NCBI GenBank assembly: GCA_024693045.1
Contig: JAILLQ010000019.1
Span: forward strand, 1-64,000
Direction of reading: 5' to 3'
DNA length: 64,000 nt
Origin: Treponema sp.
GTDB taxonomy: Bacteria > Spirochaetota > Spirochaetia > Treponematales > Treponemataceae
Shown here: positions 27,851 to 37,519 of the stretch, piece after piece
Layout: each line of letters begins with the position of its first letter
How positions within the stretch are numbered: position 1 is the first letter of the stretch
The notes under the pieces: model-generated
Told to the model about the DNA's origin: nothing
What the model saw: only the letters and a program-made list of their open reading frames with translations
The model's database searches: none
Made by a program: the position numbers and the translations under genes

Positions 27851-30738
27851 TAGTGGAAAAGTCCCCAGGATTTTCCCTGTTCAATTGAAACTCTAAGAGG
27901 AACATTGAGTTTTACTGCATTTTCCATTTTATCTCGGATAATTTGTACAGTTTCTTCTACAATGGCTGGCTCTTCCGGGCATTCAAGAATAAGTTCGTCA
28001 TGGACTTGAAGTAAAAGTCTGGCTCCATTTTGCTTTTCCTCAAGGGCTTTTGAAACTTCAATCATTGCTTTTTTTACAATGTCGGCTGCAGAACCTTGTA
28101 CAGGTGTGTTTATTGCAATTCTTTCGGCTGCGGCTTTTTCAATTTTATTTCGACTGTTGATGTTTATAATAGGGCGTCGGCGACCAAAAATCGTTTCGAC
28201 ATAGCCTTTATCTTCTGCTTTTGCAATCGTTTCTACTTTAAATCTAGTTATGTCAGCATAGTGGCGGTCGTAGTTTTCTATAAACTGGCTGGCTTCTGTT
28301 CGGCTTATTCCTAAATCCTGAGCCAGTCGGAAGGCACTCATGCCGTAAATTACACCAAAATTAATTGTTTTTGCTGTTCGCCTCATTTCTGGTGTTACTT
28401 CTTCTGGCTTTACACCATAAATTAAGGCGGCGGTAGATTTATGAACGTCTGTTCCATTTATAAATGCATCGCTCATATTCTTGTCGCCAGAAAGATGGGC
28501 TAAAACTACAAGTTCGATTTGAGCATAATCGGCGGAAATCAAGACTTTTCCATCTGAGGCCGTAAAAGCACTTCTTATGCGGCGTCCTGCTTCATTTCTA
28601 ACAGGTATATTTTGCAGGTTTGGTTCACGGCATGAAAGGCGACCGGTAGCTGTTCCAGTTTGTACAAAGTCGGTGTGGATTCTGTTCTGAGAATCTGTCA
28701 GTTTAGGAAGAGTTTCTACATAGGTTGACTGTAACTTTGCCATTTCCCTGTATTCAAGAATCATTTTGGGAACAGAGTCGTACATGGCTAGTTCTTCGAG
28801 AACCGAGGTGTCGGTTGAATAACCGGTCTTAGTTTTTTTACCAGGTTTAAGTTTTCTTTCTTCAAAGAGAACTGTCTGTAGCTGCTTTGGCGAAGCAATA
28901 TTGAATTCGTGTCCAACTTCCTTATAAATTGCTTCTTCTGCTTTTTTTATCCCCTGGGATAATTCCTGATTGTATTGATTTAATTCCTGGGAATCCAAGT
29001 GAACGCCAGCTAATTCCATATTTGCAAGAATTGGCAAAAGGGTCATTTCAATTTCAAACAGATTTTTTAGAGGATACTCTTGATTATCTAACTCTGGTGA
29101 AAGTTTTTGCCAAAGTTGAAGGGTAAAATCGGCATCTTCAGAAGCGTAAGGAACTGCATTTTCTAAAGGAACGTCAGAGAAAGTTTGTCCTTTTGCAACG
29201 ATGTCGGAAAATTCAATGCCCTTTAAGCCTAATAAAAGCTCAGAAAGCCCTTCCAGACTGTAAGAATTACGGCCGTTTCTTTCTGGATTTATGAGCCAGG
29301 CAGAAATCATTGTGTCAAAAAGTTTTGCCTTAAAAGTGATTTTTTTGTTTGCAAAAAGGCCGTTGGAAGCAAGGACTTTTAAGTCGAATTTTCCGTTGTG
29401 CATTATGATTGTAAGGTTCTGGCATTCAAATATTCTTTTTAATTCAGAAAAAGCTTCTTCTTTAGAAAGATTATCTGCTTCAAACAGGTTTTGACCTGAT
29501 GAAAGAGGAATGTAAACTGCACTTCCCGCCTGATAGCAGAGTGAAAAGCCTAATATGTTTGCATTTATTGTGTCCAGACTGTCTGTTTCGCAGTCAAAGG
29601 CAATCTTTCCTGCTTGAATGGCTTTGTCTACAAAGTCTTTTAGTGTTGGAATATCTTTGATTGCAGAATAATTTCCGGAATTCTTTTTGATTTTTGAAAG
29701 TTCTACTGCATTTTCTACAAAAAAGTCTTTGTAAGTCGAATGAAGGGGGCGTTGCGGGGTGTCCCCACTAGAAGGGGTAGGTGAAGACGCGGAATTTTCC
29801 GTGGCTGAACCGAGGGGAAGGCTTTCCCCCTCCTGAATTTTTTCTCCGTTTTTTAAAGCCAGTTCGTTGTACTGCTTTGCAACCTGAAAGGCTCCATATT
29901 GGGCCAAAAGTTTAGAGGCTTCTGCAAAGTGGTAATTTGATTTGTTATTTAGAGCATCTTCTATCTGGCTGCACGGAACTGTGTCACAAAGGCGAACTAG
30001 TTTCTGTGAAAAATAGGCATTTTCCTTTCCGTCGATAAGCTTTTTCTGCATAGCGCCTTTTACCTGGTCGATATGTGCGTAAATTCCGTCCAAATCTTTG
30101 TAATCGGAAAGTAGTTTTGCGGCTGTTTTTACGCCAACGCCATGAACACCAGGAATGTTGTCTGCGGTGTCGCCATAAAGGGAAAGCAAATCAAGCAATT
30201 GTTCTGGTTTTACCCCCCATTCAGCTTCAACGCCTTCAATCCCGGTAATTTTCCATGCGCTTCCTGCGTCTGGTTTTAAGATTTGAGTTGTATCGCAAAC
30301 TAACTGCATAAGGTCTTTGTCGCCGGAAAGGATACGGCAGGTGCGGCCGCTTTCCTGACATTTTTTTGCAACTGTTGCTATTATGTCGTCTGCCTCATAG
30401 CCGTCACACTGGAGTACAGGGATTCCAAGCTTTTCTAGAATTTCAGAAATCCATGGAATTTGGGCGTGCAGGTCTTCCGGCGTTTTATTTCTTGTAGCCT
30501 TGTATTCAGGGTAGAATTCGTGGCGGAAGGTTTTAGTTTTGGAATCCATGGCGGCAAAAATATAGCCTGGTTTGTAGTGTTCTAAAATAAAGTGAAGGTT
30601 TCTAAAGAAACCGAAAAGTGCGCTTATATTGTCGCCCTGTGGATTTGTAAGAGGACGGTTTATAAATGCAAAGTAGCAGCGGAAAATTAATCCGTATGAA
30701 TCAAGAATGTATACTGTATTTTCGTTAAAGTCGACCAT
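27850..30738 (-). CDS. polA: DNA polymerase I
   Basis: 5'-3' exo domain, 3'-5' exo AFDCETDSLDT, polymerase motifs DYAQIELVVLAHLSGD, RRTAKTINFGVIYGMSAFRLAQ, LQVHDEL. Confidence 0.97.
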   Translation of the reverse strand: MVDFNENTVYILDSYGLIFRCYFAFINRPLTNPQGDNISALFGFFRNLHFILEHYKPGYIFAAMDSKTKTFRHEFYPEYKATRNKTPEDLHAQIPWISEILEKLGIPVLQCDGYEADDIIATVAKKCQESGRTCRILSGDKDLMQLVCDTTQILKPDAGSAWKITGIEGVEAEWGVKPEQLLDLLSLYGDTADNIPGVHGVGVKTAAKLLSDYKDLDGIYAHIDQVKGAMQKKLIDGKENAYFSQKLVRLCDTVPCSQIEDALNNKSNYHFAEASKLLAQYGAFQVAKQYNELALKNGEKIQEGESLPLGSATENSASSPTPSSGDTPQRPLHSTYKDFFVENAVELSKIKKNSGNYSAIKDIPTLKDFVDKAIQAGKIAFDCETDSLDTINANILGFSLCYQAGSAVYIPLSSGQNLFEADNLSKEEAFSELKRIFECQNLTIIMHNGKFDLKVLASNGLFANKKITFKAKLFDTMISAWLINPERNGRNSYSLEGLSELLLGLKGIEFSDIVAKGQTFSDVPLENAVPYASEDADFTLQLWQKLSPELDNQEYPLKNLFEIEMTLLPILANMELAGVHLDSQELNQYNQELSQGIKKAEEAIYKEVGHEFNIASPKQLQTVLFEERKLKPGKKTKTGYSTDTSVLEELAMYDSVPKMILEYREMAKLQSTYVETLPKLTDSQNRIHTDFVQTGTATGRLSCREPNLQNIPVRNEAGRRIRSAFTASDGKVLISADYAQIELVVLAHLSGDKNMSDAFINGTDVHKSTAALIYGVKPEEVTPEMRRTAKTINFGVIYGMSAFRLAQDLGISRTEASQFIENYDRHYADITRFKVETIAKAEDKGYVETIFGRRRPIININSRNKIEKAAAERIAINTPVQGSAADIVKKAMIEVSKALEEKQNGARLLLQVHDELILECPEEPAIVEETVQIIRDKMENAVKLNVPLRVSIEQGKSWGLFH
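29743..29832. repeat. Palindrome-rich in-frame insert in the polA linker
   Basis: GC-rich segment with GGGGtgtCCCC, CGCGGAAttTTCCGTG and GGGGAAggctTTCCCC in an AT-rich gene; encodes about LPLGSATENSASSPTPSSGDTPQRPLH. Confidence 0.55.
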
Positions 30739-30785
30739 GATTTTGATTTTACAGTAAATCGGTAAAAATAGGTAGGCAAAAAAAT

Positions 30786-30813
30786 ACCCTGCCTCATATT
30801 TTTAGGGCAGGGT
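30786..30813 (-). terminator. Terminator of the uraA-like gene
   Basis: ACCCTGCC/GGCAGGGT stem, T7 run on the minus strand. Confidence 0.8.
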
Positions 30814-30836
30814 CGTATTTATGGATGCTCAGAAAA

Positions 30837-32174
30837 TTATTCTTTTTCTTTTCCAAGAATAAGATTTGTGAGAACGCCAAGGATTAATGCACAGGCTACT
30901 GTTCTTATTTCTACTTTTCCGAATCTTACAATCATTCCACCTACGCCGGTGATGAAAATAACACTTGCTACGAAAAGGTTTTTATTTTTGTTTAAGTCAA
31001 CTTTCTGGAACATCTTGAATCCTGATACTGCAATAAAGCCGTAGAGGGTGATACAAACGCCTCCCATTACACAGTTTGGAATTGTTTCAAGGAATGCTAC
31101 AAGAGGACTTATCAAGCTGACTATGATACAAAGAATTGCGCAACCCCAAATTGTAATAGTGGAAGCATTTCTTGTAATTGCTACACAACCGATTGATTCT
31201 CCGTAGGTTGTATTTGGACATCCGCCGAATAAAGTAGAAACCATTGTTCCAACACCGTCACCTAAAAGAGTTCGTGTAAGTCCAGGTTCTTTTAAAAGGT
31301 CTGTTCCGATGATTGCAGAAAGGTTTTTGTGGTCAGCAAGGTGTTCTGCAAAAACTACAAAGGCTACAGGAACGTAGGCTGCAAATACTGTCAGAAGATA
31401 AGAAGCTGTTATGCCCTTAAAGCCTTCTTCTCCACCAAGAAGGAAGGTGAACTTTGGAAGTGAAAGGTATCCGGAAAAGTGAGCAAAATCGAGTTCTTTC
31501 AAAGCTCCATAATTGATTACGATGAGGGAAGGGTTTTCTGTAAGGTGACCGATAAGGGCAAAGATAGAAGCTGCTGCATAACCGGCAAGGATTCCGATGA
31601 TGAATGGAATTAGACGGCCGGCTCTTTTGCCATAAGTTGAGCAGAGCATTGTTACAGCAAGTGTAATAAGTCCACAGATAAGGGCAACATATGTGCTTCC
31701 GCCTTCTACGCTTGATTTCATAAGGTCAGCAACTGCGTTTCCGGAAAGGCTTAAACCGATAATCGAAACTACAGGTCCTATGATTACAGGAGGCATTATG
31801 CGGTCAATCCATTTTACGCCGAAAAATTTTACTAGAATTGCGATTACTACATAAACTAGACCGGCCATAATGGCACCGATTATAAGTCCCCAGTAGCCGA
31901 TTGAAATTGCGGCAGCACCTGCAAAGGCACTCTGCATGGAGCCGATAAAAGCAAATGAACTTCCTAAAAATACAGGACTGGAACTCTTAGTAAAAAGCAG
32001 ATAGATAAAAGTTCCGACACCGGCTCCAAATAAAGCTGCGGAAGCTGTAAGTCCGTGCCCTACGATTGCAGGAACGGCGATTGTTGCTGCCATAATAGCA
32101 AGAAGCTGCTGTACGGCAAAAAGAAAAGTTTTTAAAAGACTTGGTCGGTCTTTAATGTTGAAAATTAAATTCAT
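30837..32174 (-). CDS. uraA: Uracil/xanthine permease (NCS2 family)
   Basis: Multi-TM protein with AEHLADHKNLSAIIG, GDGVGTMVSTLFGGCPNTTYGE. Confidence 0.92.
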   Translation of the reverse strand: MNLIFNIKDRPSLLKTFLFAVQQLLAIMAATIAVPAIVGHGLTASAALFGAGVGTFIYLLFTKSSSPVFLGSSFAFIGSMQSAFAGAAAISIGYWGLIIGAIMAGLVYVVIAILVKFFGVKWIDRIMPPVIIGPVVSIIGLSLSGNAVADLMKSSVEGGSTYVALICGLITLAVTMLCSTYGKRAGRLIPFIIGILAGYAAASIFALIGHLTENPSLIVINYGALKELDFAHFSGYLSLPKFTFLLGGEEGFKGITASYLLTVFAAYVPVAFVVFAEHLADHKNLSAIIGTDLLKEPGLTRTLLGDGVGTMVSTLFGGCPNTTYGESIGCVAITRNASTITIWGCAILCIIVSLISPLVAFLETIPNCVMGGVCITLYGFIAVSGFKMFQKVDLNKNKNLFVASVIFITGVGGMIVRFGKVEIRTVACALILGVLTNLILGKEKE

Positions 32175-32200
32175 ATATACTCCATAAAATAGTTTGAATA

Positions 32201-33232
32201 TTAACCTAAAACTGTTCTTTCTATTTCGAACATCTGGGAACGATAAAGACGGGTAATGTTGTGTCCGTAATCCGCCAAAAGCTGCATAATATTTCTAGGC
32301 TTGTCTTTAGTGTCGCAACCGTTCAAGCGGTCACCTGCATCACCAAGACCTGGCATAATATAAGCCTTTTCGTTCATAACAGGATCCATCCACAAAGTGT
32401 AGCAGGTACAGTTTTCCAAGGCTCTTGTTACACGGATACTGCCTTTTAGAGTAGAAATAGTATTGAAGAAGGCAATGGATTTTGGTTTTACTCCCTGATC
32501 GTGCAGATATTTTACAACTGTTACAAGGGAGCCACCAGTAGCGTTCATAGGATCTGCAAAAATCAAATCTTTGCCTTCTAAATCTTCTAATTTGAAGAAA
32601 GATTTGTTCAAATCTAAAACGTATTCCATGTTATTTTCATTTTTTGAATCATTTCTGCTGATTTTGAAAAGAGCAAAAGGAGTTAAGTATTTGTGGGAAG
32701 AAAATTCTTCAATTTCTTTTGAAACAATCATACTTGGCAGAAGAGCTCCGCGAAGCATTACGCACATTACTGTATTTTCAATTTTGTGGTCAATATCAGG
32801 GATTTTGTGAACGGCGTAATTCTGAACCGGATAGGTAACAGGGGTTTTTACAACTATATGACCTTTGCGGTCTGTTTTTTCGTTAGTGTAAGCCATTTTA
32901 AAAAGCATTTCGTAAGCTCTCTGGCTGTAGTACATAAATTCTGCGTGATCTGTGTTTTCGTCACGGAGTTTTGAAATTACATGGCTGGCACTAGCCTGGG
33001 CAACTCTTTCTGTTTCAAAGGAATATACTTTGATTCTTGGATGCTTTTTGCATATTTCCTGCATGGCGTGACCCATTTTGTCGTAGCCTTCGATGATTTT
33101 TTCTTCATTCACCGGTTCAAAATAATGCATTGTTTCTTTGAACATTTCGTCCAATCGTTTTAAATCTGACATATCTTCTTGTGTCAGATACCCGTCCAAG
33201 TCTTCTGCTTTTAAGATGATTTTGTTTTCCAT
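32201..33232 (-). CDS. Uracil phosphoribosyltransferase-like protein with N-terminal extension
   Basis: [15 protein letters not shown] loop and [16 protein letters not shown]-terminal signature; next to the uracil permease. Confidence 0.82.
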   Translation of the reverse strand: MENKIILKAEDLDGYLTQEDMSDLKRLDEMFKETMHYFEPVNEEKIIEGYDKMGHAMQEICKKHPRIKVYSFETERVAQASASHVISKLRDENTDHAEFMYYSQRAYEMLFKMAYTNEKTDRKGHIVVKTPVTYPVQNYAVHKIPDIDHKIENTVMCVMLRGALLPSMIVSKEIEEFSSHKYLTPFALFKISRNDSKNENNMEYVLDLNKSFFKLEDLEGKDLIFADPMNATGGSLVTVVKYLHDQGVKPKSIAFFNTISTLKGSIRVTRALENCTCYTLWMDPVMNEKAYIMPGLGDAGDRLNGCDTKDKPRNIMQLLADYGHNITRLYRSQMFEIERTVLG

Positions 33233-33274
33233 TGTATTCCTCTAATATTTATATCCTAAATATTGTATTGCTCT

Positions 33275-35152
33275 TTATGTATTTTGGAAAGTTTTACTTA
33301 AAATTTCTGGTAAACGATAAACATCTTTTACTCCGCTGACTAAAATTCCTCCCATTCCCATCTCTAAAGGAAGTGAAATATCCATGTCGTAGCGGTCTCC
33401 GATAGAAATGCATTCATTTGCTTTTGAAGAAGTCTTTTCTAGTGCGATTTCGAAAGGCTCTCGGGCCGGTTTTGATTTTCCTGATGTGTCGAGCCCTATT
33501 ACATCTGGTATTAATTCTAAAATTCCTAAAGCTTCCAGTGTTTTTTTTGCTGGTAATTCAGGATTGTTCGTTACGCAAATTACTTTGTATTTTTTCTTTA
33601 ATTCCTTGATTGTCTCTATGAGTCTTTGGTCTTTATGCAAAAAGTTTTTTGGTTCTAAAAGATTACGCCTCATTTGCACACTTTCTTCTATCGTAACCCC
33701 AAAGTGTGTGAAGGTATTCCCTAAGCTGATTTTTTTTCCAGAGTGCTGGCTGGACCAATTTCTGCGGAATTCGCTTATTTTGTTTCGGGCCTGGGCTTCA
33801 CTGATATTCTGTTTTTTTGCCCAAAAGCGTATTTGTGCATCAACTTGTTCAAAGGCATAGGCCGCACTGGTATAAAGGGTCGAATCGATATCAAAGATAA
33901 TCGTTGTCAATTTTTCTGGTATTGAAAAAACTTTAAAGCTTTCTGGACTTTCTTTTTCTGGGCTAAAAAGGTCTCTTTCTTTTACCAGTTTTTCGGCCCC
34001 TTGCTGCCAGCTATTGAATAAACCAAGAGATGTAAAGGCTATGATTGCATCTCCTAAAAGTTCTGAGTCAAAAACTTTTCCCCGGCATATGCTTGTTCCC
34101 AATACTTTTGCTTTTTCTTTGAGCCAGCGGGGATTTTTTGCCTGTCCCCCGGTTATAAAAACTTTGTCGTCAAATGGAATTTGAGCTTCATTTGCTAGCC
34201 CTTTTATTTCTTCAAAGCCTTTTTTATTATTTTCCAGTATTTCCGAAAGAATTCTCCAGCCTTCACTATTTTTGTCGTTAAAGGCATAGTCTATTATTTC
34301 TTCATAGGAAAGTTCCCTTTCTTCCAGGGAGCTGATTTCATTTTTAAAATCTGTTATTAAGCTGCCGCTTTTTGGAATCATGTAAGAAATATTCCATAGG
34401 CCGGGAATTACAGATGGTAGCGTTCTTAGATTTGGAGATTTTAAGGCTCTTTCTGAGCAGAAGTTGAGCCCTTCGCTGGAGCCTGCTCTGTCGCAGATTT
34501 TACCTGCTTTTAGACATCCTGTACCGATTAAGGCTGTAATAAAATCAGGTCCCCCACAGAAAACTGGAATGGCTTTTTTTAGGCCAAGAACCTTATTGCA
34601 TTCTTCTGTTGTTTTTCCTGCAAAATACCCTGGTTCTACAAAGTCTGGTAATTTTTCTTCTTCTATGTCGAATGCTTTTAATTCTTCACTTGTCCAATAG
34701 GCATTCTGAAATCTTTTTTCTGGAAGAATTGTTACAGCCTTGTCTGTTAATTTATAGATAAGATATTCAGGGCCTGAAAAAATATGAGGGCTTCCTTTCC
34801 ATTCATCCTTGTAGAAATGTTTAAAGGCAGCCAAAAGAGGAAGAAAAAGGGATTTTGTTGAAGGAAGTTTTAGTTCGGAAGGAAGAATACTGTTCCACAG
34901 AAGAGTTCTTCCATTTTGGGAAACTAATGTTGGTCCATTTCCTGAAATACAGATTGCAAGGACTTCTTCATCAGTTTTTTGAATACATTCCGCCCCTCCT
35001 CCGGTAAAAGCCTGAAGCCACTGATTTGCTACATAGTCGCTTTTCTGGAAATTCAAAGGGCGTTTACAAAATGAAACGACTTCGCCTTGCTCTGAAATTA
35101 GGGCAATTTTAAGCGAAGTCGTTCCAATGTCTGCACATAAGACGTTTGACAA
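33275..35152 (-). CDS. FGGY-family carbohydrate kinase fused to a HAD-family phosphatase
   Basis: N-terminal LCADIGTTSLKIALI and CISGNGPTLV; C-terminal IIFDIDSTLYTSA, VCVTNNPE, KPAREPF, SIGDRYDMDI. Confidence 0.85.
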   Translation of the reverse strand: MSNVLCADIGTTSLKIALISEQGEVVSFCKRPLNFQKSDYVANQWLQAFTGGGAECIQKTDEEVLAICISGNGPTLVSQNGRTLLWNSILPSELKLPSTKSLFLPLLAAFKHFYKDEWKGSPHIFSGPEYLIYKLTDKAVTILPEKRFQNAYWTSEELKAFDIEEEKLPDFVEPGYFAGKTTEECNKVLGLKKAIPVFCGGPDFITALIGTGCLKAGKICDRAGSSEGLNFCSERALKSPNLRTLPSVIPGLWNISYMIPKSGSLITDFKNEISSLEERELSYEEIIDYAFNDKNSEGWRILSEILENNKKGFEEIKGLANEAQIPFDDKVFITGGQAKNPRWLKEKAKVLGTSICRGKVFDSELLGDAIIAFTSLGLFNSWQQGAEKLVKERDLFSPEKESPESFKVFSIPEKLTTIIFDIDSTLYTSAAYAFEQVDAQIRFWAKKQNISEAQARNKISEFRRNWSSQHSGKKISLGNTFTHFGVTIEESVQMRRNLLEPKNFLHKDQRLIETIKELKKKYKVICVTNNPELPAKKTLEALGILELIPDVIGLDTSGKSKPAREPFEIALEKTSSKANECISIGDRYDMDISLPLEMGMGGILVSGVKDVYRLPEILSKTFQNT

Positions 35153-35155
35153 GGT

Positions 35156-36427
35156 TTATTTATTGTCGGCTGCTTTGTCGCCGCCTTCCTGCTGAGTCTT
35201 TACAATCTTTTCGATGATGTTGCGGTTATCAAGCAAATCACCGATTGACTGATTGTGGTGTATGCGGGTAATAACATTTGCAAAAAGACCTGATACATCT
35301 GTTGAAATGTACCATTCCTTTTTCAGGAGTTCTTCATGGTAAACGGCGTTTGTACCGATTACGCGATAGAAAAGTCCCTTTTTATATGCTTCATCGAAAA
35401 GTTCGATTGCGTTACCTGTAAAGAATGGAAGGCTGATTGCAGCGATAACTTTTGTAGCACCGTTGTCCTTAAGGAAGCTCATAGCCTTAAGAAGAGTACC
35501 ACCTGTTCCCAGCATATCGTCAGCAAGGAATGCTACCTTACCTTTTACATCGCCTAAGAGTTTTACAGATTTGATATTTGTATCTTTTGCGTTCATTGTA
35601 ACTACAGAGTAGTCGCGTTCCTTGTAAATCATTGCAAGAGGAAGTTTTAGTCCAGAAGCGTAGAACTTGTTACGGTCGATAGCACCTGTATCAGGACTTA
35701 CAACAACCATATCTTCTGTTTTTCCTGTTAAATCAACAACTTTGCTCAATTCGCGGATAATCTGGTATGAAGCGTGAAGATTTTCAAGATTGATTGTATT
35801 GAATGCGTTTACGATTTCTCGGCTATGGATGTCTAATGTAATAATTCTTGAAACACCAAGCATTTCATAAACATGACCAAGCATAGCAGCTGCAAGACCT
35901 TCTCGGCCCTTCTTTTTATGCTGGCGGCTGTATGGGTAAACTGGTACAACTAAAGTGATTTTTGAAGCACCTGCCTGGCGAACAGAATCGATAGTGTTCA
36001 AGAGGCACATAAGGTGGTCGTTTACTGAAAGTGAAAGTTTTGTTTTTCCACCGTTCAAATTCAGAACTTCATGGTTTTCTACATCCTGGAAGATAAATAA
36101 ATCTTTGCCTCGGATAGATTCATTGATTTCTGTCTTAAACTCACCATTAGCAAAGTAAGTAAATGTTGTGTCTACTTTGAAAACTGGTGGACGGTACTTG
36201 TCAGTTGCGCCACGGATTACAAGGTCAGAAGTTTCAAGATCATTCTTTAAGTTGATGTCCTTGATAAGATCTTCTTTTGTAAGGTCATAACGCTTTGAAA
36301 TGGCATCGTTTTTGAGAGTAAAACGATGTTTGTACATGTGTTTTAAATGTGTGATTACAGCATCTGCAAAGGCTTCTCCGCCAGGGCATGCTATAATCGC
36401 AAGATCAGTTGGTTCTGAATACGGCAT
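35156..36427 (-). CDS. prs: Ribose-phosphate pyrophosphokinase (long form)
   Basis: VPVYPYSRQHKKKGRE, LDIHSREI, VVSPDTGAIDR, AFLADDMLGTGGTLLKA. Confidence 0.9.
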   Translation of the reverse strand: MPYSEPTDLAIIACPGGEAFADAVITHLKHMYKHRFTLKNDAISKRYDLTKEDLIKDINLKNDLETSDLVIRGATDKYRPPVFKVDTTFTYFANGEFKTEINESIRGKDLFIFQDVENHEVLNLNGGKTKLSLSVNDHLMCLLNTIDSVRQAGASKITLVVPVYPYSRQHKKKGREGLAAAMLGHVYEMLGVSRIITLDIHSREIVNAFNTINLENLHASYQIIRELSKVVDLTGKTEDMVVVSPDTGAIDRNKFYASGLKLPLAMIYKERDYSVVTMNAKDTNIKSVKLLGDVKGKVAFLADDMLGTGGTLLKAMSFLKDNGATKVIAAISLPFFTGNAIELFDEAYKKGLFYRVIGTNAVYHEELLKKEWYISTDVSGLFANVITRIHHNQSIGDLLDNRNIIEKIVKTQQEGGDKAADNK

Positions 36428-36493
36428 TTTTCAAAAAACCTCTTTTAAGTGGGAAAGTATTGTAATACTAGCATTTTTAAGAGTCTGTTTCAA

Positions 36494-37453
36494 TTACCGA
36501 ATAAAAATGTAGGCGTCGTAAGCACAGTAGAGCAGAACCATTAGAATTCCGGCAAAGCGGGAAAGTTTGTATTTAGGACGAGCCAGAAGCCATACAAGAG
36601 AACTTGCAGCAAGCAAAAGTAAGGTATCTATTGTGCAGAACTGGTCGAGAAGCAATGGTTTTACAGTGGTTGAAAGCCCAAGGATAAAAAGAATATTAAA
36701 AATATTTGAGCCGATTACATTACCCATGGCGATGTCGTTTTCACCTTTTCTGGCTGCAATAATACTTGTTACAAGTTCAGGAAGACTGGTTCCAAAAGCA
36801 ACGATTGTAAGTCCGATAAGGGTTTCGCTCATTCCTGCGGCTTCCGCTATAAATCTTGCACTTTTTACAACGGCTTGACCTCCGATTATTACACCGGCAA
36901 GTCCGATTACTGTAAGAATTGTACTTTTTACGGCAGAAGGTTTTTCTTCATCTTCATCACTAGTGTCTTCTGACTGTGATTTTAATGTGTATGAAACGGT
37001 AGAAAACATGAAGATTATAAAGAAGGACAGGAGTACAAGCCCGTCTGCTCTGGAAATTACATTTTGCTCTGCACCTGAAAGTTTTACATCAGAAAGCAGA
37101 AAGAATAGTGCTGCTGTAATAAGTATTGAATAGGGAAAATCTTTATGCATGAGGGATTTTTCAACTTTCATTGGAGAGATTGCTGCTGCAAGTCCGGCAA
37201 CCAGCATAAGATTTACGATATTAGAACCGACAACATTACCGAATGCGATTCCTTCTACACCCTTGATGGCAGATGTTAAACTTACCGCAAGTTCAGGAAG
37301 ACTGGTTCCAAAGGAAACGATTGTAAGACCTATTACAACGGAAGGAATTTTAAATAGGCGAGCAATTGCAGAACTGCCATCTACAAAAAAATCAGCTCCT
37401 TTTACAAGGAAAATAAAACCAATAACTAAGATTGCGATGTTTAAAGTAATCAT
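36494..37453 (-). CDS. CaCA-family sodium/calcium exchanger
   Basis: Two internally repeated alpha motifs: IGLTIVSFGTSLPELAVSL...GNVVGSNIVN and IGLTIVAFGTSLPELVTSI...GNVIGSNIFN. Confidence 0.93.
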   Translation of the reverse strand: MITLNIAILVIGFIFLVKGADFFVDGSSAIARLFKIPSVVIGLTIVSFGTSLPELAVSLTSAIKGVEGIAFGNVVGSNIVNLMLVAGLAAAISPMKVEKSLMHKDFPYSILITAALFFLLSDVKLSGAEQNVISRADGLVLLSFFIIFMFSTVSYTLKSQSEDTSDEDEEKPSAVKSTILTVIGLAGVIIGGQAVVKSARFIAEAAGMSETLIGLTIVAFGTSLPELVTSIIAARKGENDIAMGNVIGSNIFNILFILGLSTTVKPLLLDQFCTIDTLLLLAASSLVWLLARPKYKLSRFAGILMVLLYCAYDAYIFIR

Positions 37454-37519
37454 AAAATCATTATAGAAATGACTGGGGAAAGTTGCAATCAGGGAAAAAA
37501 ATAGACAATGTAAATTCTT

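Noticed and set aside
33408-33860. 150-aa ORF antisense to the FGGY-HAD fusion
   Set aside because: Overlaps conserved HAD motifs on the opposite strand; no family features.
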